Assembly: GCF_934372025.1 (NCBI RefSeq)
Contig: NZ_CAKROJ010000061.1
Location: 1 to 12,795 of the forward strand
Direction of reading: 5' to 3'
Source: an uncultured Blautia sp.
GTDB taxonomy: Bacteria > Bacillota > Clostridia > Lachnospirales > Lachnospiraceae
Length of the DNA: 12,795 bases
Shown: positions 1 to 6,084 of the stretch, piece by piece
Layout: every line of letters begins with the position of its first letter
How positions within the stretch are numbered: the stretch's first letter is position 1
Translations under genes and position numbers: made by a program
Notes under the pieces: generated by a model
The model's input: the letters and a program-made list of their open reading frames with translations, nothing else
Told to the model about the DNA's origin: nothing
Database searches by the model: none

Positions 1-374
1 TCATCCACATCCATAATGAAACGATATACGTCTACAAAATAATTATCTCCTTCTCCCGGATTTTCGCGTTTATAGGTGAACATATATCCCCCTTCTGCTC
101 CACGCACATCCAGGCCGGTCTCTTCCTGTACTTCACGAAAAACTGCCTCACAGGATTCTTCTCCTGCCTGTGCCGCTCCACCGGAAACCTCCCAGCATCC
201 AGGTGCCCATGCCTTTGTCATAACACGCTTCGTGATCAGAAAGGTGCCGTCAGGTCTTGCAACAACACCAAGCACTGTAAGATGATACTCTCCATCTTTC
301 AGGCACCAGTCATTGCGCTTCATGGTACGGCCTGTCGGTTTCTTGTCTTTATCATAAATATCCCAGAATTCCAT
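1..374 (-). CDS. NUDIX hydrolase, C-terminus cut by window edge
   Basis: The reading frame begins at an ATG (complement of 372-374) and runs off the left edge after about 124 codons without a stop. An AAGGAG ribosome-binding site lies at 384-389. The start, MEFWDIYDKDKKPTGR, resembles the NUDIX subgroup related to isopentenyl-diphosphate isomerase. A complete NUDIX box is present at about residues 68-90: G-x5-E-x7-R-E-V-x-E-E-x-G-L, with the REVQEETGL core that binds the catalytic divalent metal. Such enzymes hydrolyse a nucleoside diphosphate linked to another moiety, in the cytoplasm; the substrate cannot be told from the sequence. The gene is divergent from the amidohydrolase gene and shares its promoter region. 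The NUDIX family is certain; the exact role is not. Confidence 0.9.
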   Translation of the reverse strand, partial: MEFWDIYDKDKKPTGRTMKRNDWCLKDGEYHLTVLGVVARPDGTFLITKRVMTKAWAPGCWEVSGGAAQAGEESCEAVFREVQEETGLDVRGAEGGYMFTYKRENPGEGDNYFVDVYRFIMDVD

Positions 375-411
375 TCTATTTTTCTCCTTGTTGTTAATAA
401 TTTACAGCTTT

Positions 412-440
412 ATCATAGCATCACAAAGAAGTTATTGCAA
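412..440 (-). promoter_or_regulatory. Predicted promoter of the NUDIX gene
   Basis: On the minus strand there is TTGCAA (440-435), a 17-bp spacer, then TATGAT (417-412). The bases just before the -10 are TGC, which makes it an extended -10 element. The transcript would start about 30 bases upstream of the NUDIX ATG. The -35 hexamer is its own reverse complement and is also used by the promoter on the other strand. Confidence 0.55.
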
Positions 441-463
441 ACAGGAGTTTTTTCCTTTACACT
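435..463 (+). promoter_or_regulatory. Predicted promoter of the M20 amidohydrolase gene
   Basis: TTGCAA (435-440), a 17-bp spacer and TACACT (458-463) form a weaker sigma-A-like promoter (-10 four of six matches) facing the amidohydrolase gene. The expected start near 470 gives a leader of about 35 bases that includes the AGGAGG site. This promoter shares its -35 with the divergent NUDIX promoter. Confidence 0.4.
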
Positions 464-504
464 CAATACCAGATAAGATATTACATTTGCAGGAGGTTAT
501 CCAG

Positions 505-1689
505 ATGAACTTTAAATCTTTGGCAGAGCAAAATGAAACCTGGATCATTGAACAGCGACGTTATTTCCATGCGCACCCGGAGCTCTCTTTTGAAGAAGAA
601 AATACAACTGCAGAAATTGGCAAACGACTCAGTGAAATGGGACTTACTCCACACTATTATCCGGATTATAACGGTCTGTGGGCAATGATCGAAGGCGGTC
701 AGTCCACATCGGACAGCAAAACCGTTGCCCTCCGTGCAGACATTGATGCACTTCCGATTGAAGAACACACGGAGCTTGCCTTCTGCAGTCAGAATCACGG
801 TGTTATGCATGCATGCGGACACGACTGTCATATTGCCATGCTGCTTGGTGGTATTCGCATGCTAATGGCACAGAAAGAACACCTGAAAGGAAATGTAAAA
901 ATTCTTTTTCAGGCTGCTGAAGAATCCTGTCATGGTGCTCAATATTATGTAGAACACGGTTTCCTGGACGATGTGGATGCTATTTATGGAACACATATCT
1001 GGGGTGATCTGGATGCTCCGTATATAAATTTTGAATCCGGTCCTCGTATGGCAAGCTGTGATAATTTCCGTATTGAAATCGAGGGTGTAGCCGCGCATGG
1101 TTCTACCCCGCATCAGGGTGTAGATGCAATTCTCACTGCCGCACATATCATCACTGAGATCCAGGCAATTGTCTCACGCATGAATGATCCACTCAATCCC
1201 CTTGTTGTTACCGTAGGTAAAATCACCGGCGGTCAGCGCTTTAACATTCTTGCCGACAAAGTCATTATGGAAGGAACCACCCGTACCCATTCTCCCGAAA
1301 TGCGTAAAAAAACAGAGCCTCTGCTCCGTAGAATCGCTGAAAATACAGCTGATTCTATGGGAGCAAAGGCTACAGTTACTTTCGAATATTATCCGGCTCC
1401 GATCATCAATGATCAGGAAGAACTTGTACAGATTGCAAGACATTCCGCTTCCAAAATGTACGGTTCCGATGTTCTGAAGCCATTCCCCAAAATGATGATC
1501 AGCGAAGACTTCGCCTACTTCATGGAAAAAGTTCCGGGAGTTTTTGGTCTCGTCGGAAGCCAGAACAAGGTACTTGGTTTTACTGCCAAAAATCACAACG
1601 ATCATTACACTGTAGACGAAAGTGTACTAAAGCGTGGCGCTGCAATGTATGCACAGTTTGCATATGATTATCTGAACGAAAAATCATGA
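505..1689 (+). CDS. M20-family amidohydrolase (hippurate / N-acyl-amino-acid hydrolase type)
   Basis: This is a 394-residue zinc-dependent hydrolase of the M20D group, which removes acyl groups from N-acyl amino acids or related amides in the cytoplasm. The ATG at 505 is chosen because AGGAGG lies 8 bases upstream (491-496) and the protein then starts just before the conserved RRYFHAHPELSFEE stretch (18-31). The family motifs follow in order: RADIDALP at 77-84, HACGHD at 102-107, FQAAEE at 135-140, then H164 and H364. The expected metal ligands are therefore C104, H106, E140, H164 and H364, all present. The dimerisation (lid) domain covers roughly residues 185-300. Length is normal for the family. 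It converges with the DUF362 gene, 25 bp away, with no clear terminator between. The precise substrate (hippurate, N-acetyl-diaminopimelate, other acyl amino acids) cannot be decided. Confidence 0.93.
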   Translation: MNFKSLAEQNETWIIEQRRYFHAHPELSFEEENTTAEIGKRLSEMGLTPHYYPDYNGLWAMIEGGQSTSDSKTVALRADIDALPIEEHTELAFCSQNHGVMHACGHDCHIAMLLGGIRMLMAQKEHLKGNVKILFQAAEESCHGAQYYVEHGFLDDVDAIYGTHIWGDLDAPYINFESGPRMASCDNFRIEIEGVAAHGSTPHQGVDAILTAAHIITEIQAIVSRMNDPLNPLVVTVGKITGGQRFNILADKVIMEGTTRTHSPEMRKKTEPLLRRIAENTADSMGAKATVTFEYYPAPIINDQEELVQIARHSASKMYGSDVLKPFPKMMISEDFAYFMEKVPGVFGLVGSQNKVLGFTAKNHNDHYTVDESVLKRGAAMYAQFAYDYLNEKS

Positions 1690-1714
1690 TGGATCCGAAA
1701 ATATCCTTCAATAA

Positions 1715-2839
1715 TTATTTGACTCTCTTCAGTTCATACTCTCTTGTACCAAGACCGATTTTCTCAGCCTGATCCAGAGTTGCTTTCCACTCAATGTTCG
1801 GGTTGGAATCTTTGAAATGATCATGGTGGCAATGCCATCCCGGCTCTGCCAGATGCTCACCAAGCTGGCTGTTCTCAATTGGTGTTGCCTTCAGGCAGGC
1901 ATCCGCACATGCCTGATCCAGGGCAACCGGGTCAAAGCTTGCAAACATTCCGATATCCGGAAGGATCGGCGCATCGTTTTCACCATGACAGTCACAGTTC
2001 GGACTGATATCCTGGACAAGAGCCACATGGAAATGCGGACGTCCATGACAGACTGCCTGTGCATACTCAGCCATTTTGCGGTCAAGGAGTTCATTGGCAC
2101 TGCTGTTCGGATTATATACAGCATCATAACTGCAGGCTCCGATACAACGACCGCATCCTTTACATTTATCATAATCGATCACTGCTTTTTTGTTTACATA
2201 AGTGATTGCATCACTTCCGCATTCTTTTGCACAGCGACGGCATCCACGGCAGAGTTCTTCATTGATCGCCGGTTTGCCGCTTGCATGCTGCTGCATCTTT
2301 CCGGCACGGCTTCCGCATCCCATACCGATGTTTTTAAGTGCTCCGCCAAATCCGGTTGCTTCATGACCTTTAAAATGACTCAGACTGATAAAAATATCCG
2401 CATCCATAATTGCATGACCGATATATGCAGTCTTACAGTACTCGCCATTTACTACCGGAACCTCCACTTCGTCTGTTCCACGCAGGCCATCACCAATGAT
2501 GATCTGACATCCAGTTGTAATACTGTTAAATCCATTTAAATTTGCACAGTTCAGATGCTCCAGCGCATTCTTTCTGCTTCCCGGATACAGCGTATTGCAG
2601 TCCGTTAAAAACGGCAGACCGCCCTGTTCCTTACAAAGATCCGCAACAACTTTTGCATAGTTCGGACGAAGAAATGCCATATTTCCAAGTTCACCAAAAT
2701 GCATTTTGATCGCCACAAATTTTCCATCCATGTCAATGTCTTTGATTCCAGCCGCGATACACAGCTTTCTCAGCTTGTCCAGTTGACTTGTTCCAACAGG
2801 ACAGCGAAAATCAGTAAAATATACCGTTGATTTTCCCAT
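1715..2839 (-). CDS. DUF362 protein with two 4Fe-4S ferredoxin clusters
   Basis: This 374-residue protein belongs to the DUF362 iron-sulfur family, whose biochemical role is not established. The ATG at 2839 has an AAGGAGG site 9 bases upstream (2849-2855), so a longer frame starting at 2875 is unlikely. The N-terminal half carries the family signature SHFKGHEATGFGGALKNIGMG, at 154-174. Two ferredoxin-type cluster motifs follow: C197-C200-C203-C207 and C226-C229-C232-C236. The end of the domain has the DPVALDQA element expected of the family. No signal peptide or membrane segment is seen, so it should be cytoplasmic. It probably handles electrons at low potential. It is a single-gene unit with its own promoter of MerR type; no redox partner gene lies next to it in this window. 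Confidence 0.92.
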   Translation of the reverse strand: MGKSTVYFTDFRCPVGTSQLDKLRKLCIAAGIKDIDMDGKFVAIKMHFGELGNMAFLRPNYAKVVADLCKEQGGLPFLTDCNTLYPGSRKNALEHLNCANLNGFNSITTGCQIIIGDGLRGTDEVEVPVVNGEYCKTAYIGHAIMDADIFISLSHFKGHEATGFGGALKNIGMGCGSRAGKMQQHASGKPAINEELCRGCRRCAKECGSDAITYVNKKAVIDYDKCKGCGRCIGACSYDAVYNPNSSANELLDRKMAEYAQAVCHGRPHFHVALVQDISPNCDCHGENDAPILPDIGMFASFDPVALDQACADACLKATPIENSQLGEHLAEPGWHCHHDHFKDSNPNIEWKATLDQAEKIGLGTREYELKRVK

Positions 2840-2882
2840 ATTAAATGACCTCCTTATGTAACAAAAATACTTCAAATATTGT

Positions 2883-2911
2883 CGTAACTGTTCAGTACCC
2901 TCACAGTTACG
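2883..2911. repeat. Perfect 8-bp inverted repeat in the DUF362 leader
   Basis: CGTAACTG (2883-2890) and CAGTTACG (2904-2911) are exact inverted arms around a 13-base centre. Transcripts from the DUF362 promoter would carry this as a stem-loop close to their 5' end. A degenerate relative lies at 4414-4440 after the aldehyde dehydrogenase gene, so it may be a dispersed palindromic element rather than a gene-specific operator. Confidence 0.6.
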
Positions 2912-2923
2912 TATTATCTTAAT

Positions 2924-2954
2924 AGTATACTACCTGAAGTACGGTTCAAGTCAA
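2924..2954 (-). promoter_or_regulatory. MerR-type promoter of the DUF362 gene
   Basis: On the minus strand, TTGACT (2954-2949) and TATACT (2929-2924), each five of six matches to consensus, are separated by 19 bp rather than 17. An imperfect dyad, ACTTGAA (2951-2945), six bases, TTCAGGT (2938-2932), with six of seven arm positions matching, overlaps the spacer. A 19-bp spacer with an internal dyad is the hallmark of promoters that MerR-family activators untwist. Expected start is near 2917, giving a leader of about 78 bases. No merR gene is visible nearby. Confidence 0.5.
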
Positions 2955-2970
2955 TATTTTGTTTGCAATC

Positions 2971-2998
2971 TTTACTTAAAAATAATTCATGGTATGAT
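2971..2998 (+). promoter_or_regulatory. Predicted extended -10 promoter of the aldehyde dehydrogenase gene
   Basis: TATGAT (2993-2998) is preceded by TGG, forming an extended -10. A weak -35, TTTACT (2971-2976), lies 16 bp upstream. The transcript would start near 3005, a short distance before the AGGAGG site at 3018-3023. Confidence 0.5.
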
Positions 2999-3032
2999 AA
3001 TATCATCATCGGCAAACAGGAGGAACTCTCTC

Positions 3033-4412
3033 ATGAATCAGAATGAAATTCATGCTCTCACAGAAAAACAGCGAGCATATTTTTACAGCAATGCGACCTT
3101 AAATATCGATACAAGAATTGATGCCCTGAAAAGACTCCGGAAATGTATCCGGAATCACGAAGAAGAAATTGCAGCTGCTCTGTCTGCTGATCTTGGAAAA
3201 AGCGATTTCGAAGGCTATATGTGTGAAACAGGCCTGGTCTTAAGTGAGCTTTCCTACATGCTGAAACATATCCGCAGATTTGCAAAAGAAAAACGTGTCC
3301 ATACACCTCTTGCTCAGTTTCACTCCCGCAGTTTTACCAAGCCTGGGCCATATGGTGTTGTTCTGGTCATGAGTCCGTGGAACTACCCATTTCTACTCTC
3401 TCTCGACCCACTCATTGATGCAATCGCAGCCGGAAATACGGTCGTACTAAAGCCAAGCGCCTACTCTCCGGCTACCAGTAAGTTGATCTCAGATATGATA
3501 AGAGAATGCTTCCCGCCAGAACTGGCAACTGTCGTTACCGGCGGCCGCGCCGAAAACACCAGTCTGCTGGAAGAACATTTTGACTATATCTTCTTCACCG
3601 GAAGTCAGAATGTCGGCAAAGAAGTCATGAAAAAAGCTTCTGCACATCTTACTCCGGTAACACTTGAGCTCGGCGGCAAAAGCCCCTGTATCATTGATGA
3701 ATCTGCAGACCTGAAGCTTGCAGCCAGAAGAGTTGTTTTTGGCAAATATCTGAACTGTGGACAGACATGCGTCGCACCGGATTATATCTGCTGTCACACT
3801 TCTGTCAAGGATGCTTTTATCAAAGAAATCAAAAAGCAGATTCTACTTCAGTTTGGTACTCATCCTCTTGACAATCCTGATTATGGAAAAATCATCAATA
3901 AAAAACATTTCGACAGAATATGTGCTCTCATTGATAACAATAAAGTCGTTTCTGGTGGTCATACCAATTCCGAAACACTTCGCATCGAACCTACTGTCAT
4001 GGATCCTGTAACTTACGATGATCCTGTTATGCAGGAAGAAATTTTCGGACCGATTATGCCGATACTCACCTACGATTCACTTGACAAACTGATCCATAAA
4101 ATCAACTCCATGCCACATCCTCTCGCGCTGTATTTCTTTACACGCAACAAGACAGCTGCCCGTAAGGTCACCTCACAGTGCCAGTTTGGCGGCGGATGTA
4201 TTAATGACACGGTCATTCATCTTGCCACCAGCGAAATGCCTTTTGGCGGTTTTGGCGAGAGCGGCATGGGCGGTTATCATGGCAAAGAGGGCTTTTACAC
4301 CTTCTCACATAGCAAGAGTATCGTAGACAAAAAAACATGGCTGGATCTGCCAATGAGATACCAGCCATATACTAAATTTAATAATAAACTGCTCCGCTTT
4401 TTCCTGAGATAA
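3033..4412 (+). CDS. NAD(P)-dependent aldehyde dehydrogenase (class 3-like)
   Basis: This 459-residue enzyme oxidises aldehydes to carboxylic acids using NAD(P)+. The ATG at 3033 follows AGGAGG by 9 bases; the frame is open further upstream, but only through the promoter. Family motifs are in order: PWNYPF with N117 (115-120), the cofactor-binding K140 in VLKPS, FTGSQNVG (188-195), general-base E212 in LELGGK, catalytic C246 in NCGQTC, and EEIFGP (335-340). Length and the short N-terminus match the class 3 (fatty or aromatic aldehyde) branch, whose relatives include YwdH of Bacillus subtilis. The C-terminus ends in a basic, aromatic LLRFFLR segment that could form a membrane-proximal helix. 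It appears monocistronic and converges with rsmJ. Likely role is detoxifying aldehydes; the physiological substrate is unknown. Confidence 0.93.
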   Translation: MNQNEIHALTEKQRAYFYSNATLNIDTRIDALKRLRKCIRNHEEEIAAALSADLGKSDFEGYMCETGLVLSELSYMLKHIRRFAKEKRVHTPLAQFHSRSFTKPGPYGVVLVMSPWNYPFLLSLDPLIDAIAAGNTVVLKPSAYSPATSKLISDMIRECFPPELATVVTGGRAENTSLLEEHFDYIFFTGSQNVGKEVMKKASAHLTPVTLELGGKSPCIIDESADLKLAARRVVFGKYLNCGQTCVAPDYICCHTSVKDAFIKEIKKQILLQFGTHPLDNPDYGKIINKKHFDRICALIDNNKVVSGGHTNSETLRIEPTVMDPVTYDDPVMQEEIFGPIMPILTYDSLDKLIHKINSMPHPLALYFFTRNKTAARKVTSQCQFGGGCINDTVIHLATSEMPFGGFGESGMGGYHGKEGFYTFSHSKSIVDKKTWLDLPMRYQPYTKFNNKLLRFFLR

Positions 4413-4413
4413 T

Positions 4414-4440
4414 CGTAACTGTCTGAATAATTACAGATAC
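4414..4440. repeat. Imperfect inverted repeat between convergent genes
   Basis: GTAACTGT (4415-4422) and ACAGATAC (4433-4440) pair with one mismatch around a 10-base loop and fill most of the 31-bp gap between the aldehyde dehydrogenase and rsmJ stops. The first ten bases, TCGTAACTGT from 4413, are identical to those at 2882. It has no T-run, so it is at best a weak terminator. Confidence 0.4.
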
Positions 4441-4443
4441 TCC

Positions 4444-5190
4444 TTACAACGTGTAACAGTCATACCGGATTGCTTTGCCATTTAAAGTATAGGAAGGTTT
4501 TCTTCCGTCGAGGAACTCACTTTTCAGCGGACGTTTCACAATGATCTTATCCGGTCCAGCTTTGATCGCCGCATCAAAAAGATCTGTTTCTTCCGAGCAG
4601 GGCGGCTCCAGTTTCTGGATCAACTGCAGTTTTTTGTTGATCAGGCTGGATTTCTGCCTTGCCGGAAACATTGGATCCAGATAGATTACATCCACCGGAT
4701 CCAGAAGCTTCGCCATACATTCCACACTGTTGCCTTCGACCAGTTTCATCCTGCCTGCAATATCTTTCAGTATCGGGTGTTTCTTTGCACGGCGCAAGGC
4801 ATCCTTCAGCAGTACGGCGATCACCGGATTCTGCTCATACAGAGTCACTTCATAACCCTGTGCTGCCAGCAAAAACGCATCCTCTCCCATTCCGGCAGTA
4901 GCGTCAATTGCCTTACGTCCTTCTTTTTCGGACTTTGCAGCACGCACCAGCATTTCATGCTGCAGGCGGCCATTCGTTACTCGATGAAGCATATTTTCGA
5001 AATCTCCCTGATATGTCAGTCCATATCCAGTCAGCGAAACGCCTTTGGAATTAAACAGAACCGTCAGCTGTTTTCCTGGTTTATCAATGATCTGGCACCC
5101 TGTTTTTCTTGCAAAAGATTCCGCCTGATCTCTCTGACCACCTTTCTCAATACAAACTGAAAATTTATTATTACCTGTATCTTTTATCAC
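4444..5190 (-). CDS. rsmJ: 16S rRNA (guanine-1516-N2) methyltransferase RsmJ-like
   Basis: This 248-residue class I SAM-dependent methyltransferase matches the RsmJ (formerly YhiQ/UPF0341) family, which methylates G1516 of 16S rRNA. The start is taken as the GTG at 5190: GGAGG lies 8 bases before it (5199-5203), and the resulting length is close to the E. coli protein. A longer ATG frame from 5271 would overlap the end of cutC by 65 bases and lacks support. SAM-binding motif DATAGMGEDAFLLA is at 96-109, an acidic E119 ends the second strand, and the family signature DPMFP is at 172-176. The C-terminal VKRPLKSE element is also typical. The gap to cutC is 16 bp, so the two are co-transcribed. 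The role in rRNA modification is from homology; some Firmicute members are annotated only as SAM-dependent methyltransferases. Confidence 0.85.
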   Translation of the reverse strand: MIKDTGNNKFSVCIEKGGQRDQAESFARKTGCQIIDKPGKQLTVLFNSKGVSLTGYGLTYQGDFENMLHRVTNGRLQHEMLVRAAKSEKEGRKAIDATAGMGEDAFLLAAQGYEVTLYEQNPVIAVLLKDALRRAKKHPILKDIAGRMKLVEGNSVECMAKLLDPVDVIYLDPMFPARQKSSLINKKLQLIQKLEPPCSEETDLFDAAIKAGPDKIIVKRPLKSEFLDGRKPSYTLNGKAIRYDCYTL

Positions 5191-5206
5191 CTGTCTGACC
5201 TCCAAT

Positions 5207-5953
5207 TCACAACTTCTCCAGAACTTTTCGAGCTTCACGGACATTCTCTGCATCCGTTCGCCATATTCCATATTCCGAAAACATTGGAAGTCCCATATTT
5301 ACACCATCATTTCTGAATTGCATCCTACTGTCAATAACTCTTTTTCCGCTCATATGATAGGATTTTATTCCGGTGAGTGGATATAACTGACGGATGGTTT
5401 CTGCATTGACACCGCTTCCTGCCAGTATCTCGATGCGTCCTTTGCTTTTCTCCTCAAGTTCCTTCAGAAGCTTCGCACCCTGCAGGCATTCATTTTGCTG
5501 TCCCGAAGTAAGGACTGTATCGATTCCCAAAGAGACTGCCTGCTCCATGGATGCAATTGGATCCGCACACATATCAAAAGCTCTGTGAAGCGTTACGGAC
5601 ATGTCTCCCGCTGCCTCCACTAATTCCTTCATCTGTTCCATATTTAAGGTACCGTCCGGTTTCAGTATCCCAAATACCACACCTTCTGCTCCCATTTTTC
5701 TGAAATCTGTCACCGCGTTTTTCATAATAATAAACTCTGCCTCTGTATAGCAAAAATCTCCAAAACGCGGGCGGATCATCACATGGAGTCCGATATCTGA
5801 ACGCTTTCTTATCTCTTCAAACAGCCAAGGGGCCGGAGTCGTTCCTCCAATGATCAGATCCCCGCAAAGTTCCAGTCTGTCTGCGCCTCCCTTGACTGCT
5901 TCCATTGCAGATTCCACAGAATCCACACATACTTCCAAAGTATATTCTTTCAT
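5207..5953 (-). CDS. cutC: CutC-family TIM-barrel protein
   Basis: The 248 residues match the length of E. coli CutC. Conserved blocks are LEVCVDS (6-12), GADRLELC (23-30), GGTTPA (37-41 region), HVMIRPRFGDFCY (57-69), LHRAFD (122-127), LTSG (148-151), ILAGSGVN (176-183) and YHMSG (199-203). These line one end of the TIM barrel. The ATG at 5953 has a moderate GAGG site 9 bases upstream. The protein is cytoplasmic. The family is labelled copper homeostasis, but in E. coli the copper phenotype was traced to a small RNA (MicL) encoded within the cutC gene, so the protein's own function is unsettled. It heads a two-gene unit with rsmJ. Confidence 0.93.
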   Translation of the reverse strand: MKEYTLEVCVDSVESAMEAVKGGADRLELCGDLIIGGTTPAPWLFEEIRKRSDIGLHVMIRPRFGDFCYTEAEFIIMKNAVTDFRKMGAEGVVFGILKPDGTLNMEQMKELVEAAGDMSVTLHRAFDMCADPIASMEQAVSLGIDTVLTSGQQNECLQGAKLLKELEEKSKGRIEILAGSGVNAETIRQLYPLTGIKSYHMSGKRVIDSRMQFRNDGVNMGLPMFSEYGIWRTDAENVREARKVLEKL

Positions 5954-6026
5954 TTTAAAATCCCTCTAATATATACAATACTTTTACTTACTCCTGACAT
6001 AAATCTGTACAGGCAGTTTCCATAAA

Positions 6027-6035
6027 AGTATACCA
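6027..6035 (-). promoter_or_regulatory. Predicted extended -10 element for cutC-rsmJ
   Basis: On the minus strand TGG-TATACT (6035-6027) is an extended -10 with five of six matches. No good -35 is found 16-18 bp upstream; that region is instead occupied by the CTGAT-G-ATCAG palindrome at 6043-6053. The leader would be about 65 bases. Confidence 0.45.
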
Positions 6036-6042
6036 TATATCA

Positions 6043-6080
6043 CTGATGATCAGGGGGATTTTCTGATGATTTCTAATGAT
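6043..6080. repeat. Palindrome and CTGATGAT direct repeats upstream of cutC
   Basis: CTGATGAT occurs at 6043-6050 and 6063-6070, and CTAATGAT at 6073-6080, so copies are spaced 20 and 10 bp. The first copy is part of the odd palindrome CTGAT-G-ATCAG (6043-6053). ATGATCAG (6046-6053) also pairs with CTGATGAT (6063-6070) with one mismatch around nine bases. The cluster sits between the ppk stop and the cutC -10. It could be an operator or a weak ppk terminator; there is no T-run. Confidence 0.35.
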
Positions 6081-6084
6081 TCAC

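Noticed and set aside
1691..1706. GGAT...ATCC dyad between the convergent amidohydrolase and DUF362 genes as a terminator
   Set aside because: The stem is only four base pairs with no T-run, so it is likely chance.
1817..2539. A 240-codon open frame on the plus strand inside the DUF362 gene
   Set aside because: It is antisense to clear ferredoxin and DUF362 motifs, with no ribosome-binding site and a low-information, Cys/Thr/Ile-rich product.
2963..2968. TTGCAA recurring in several intergenic regions (435, 2963, 8968, 8995) as a common regulator site
   Set aside because: The hexamer is also frequent inside coding regions here, and spacing to the -10 elements is inconsistent except at 435-440.
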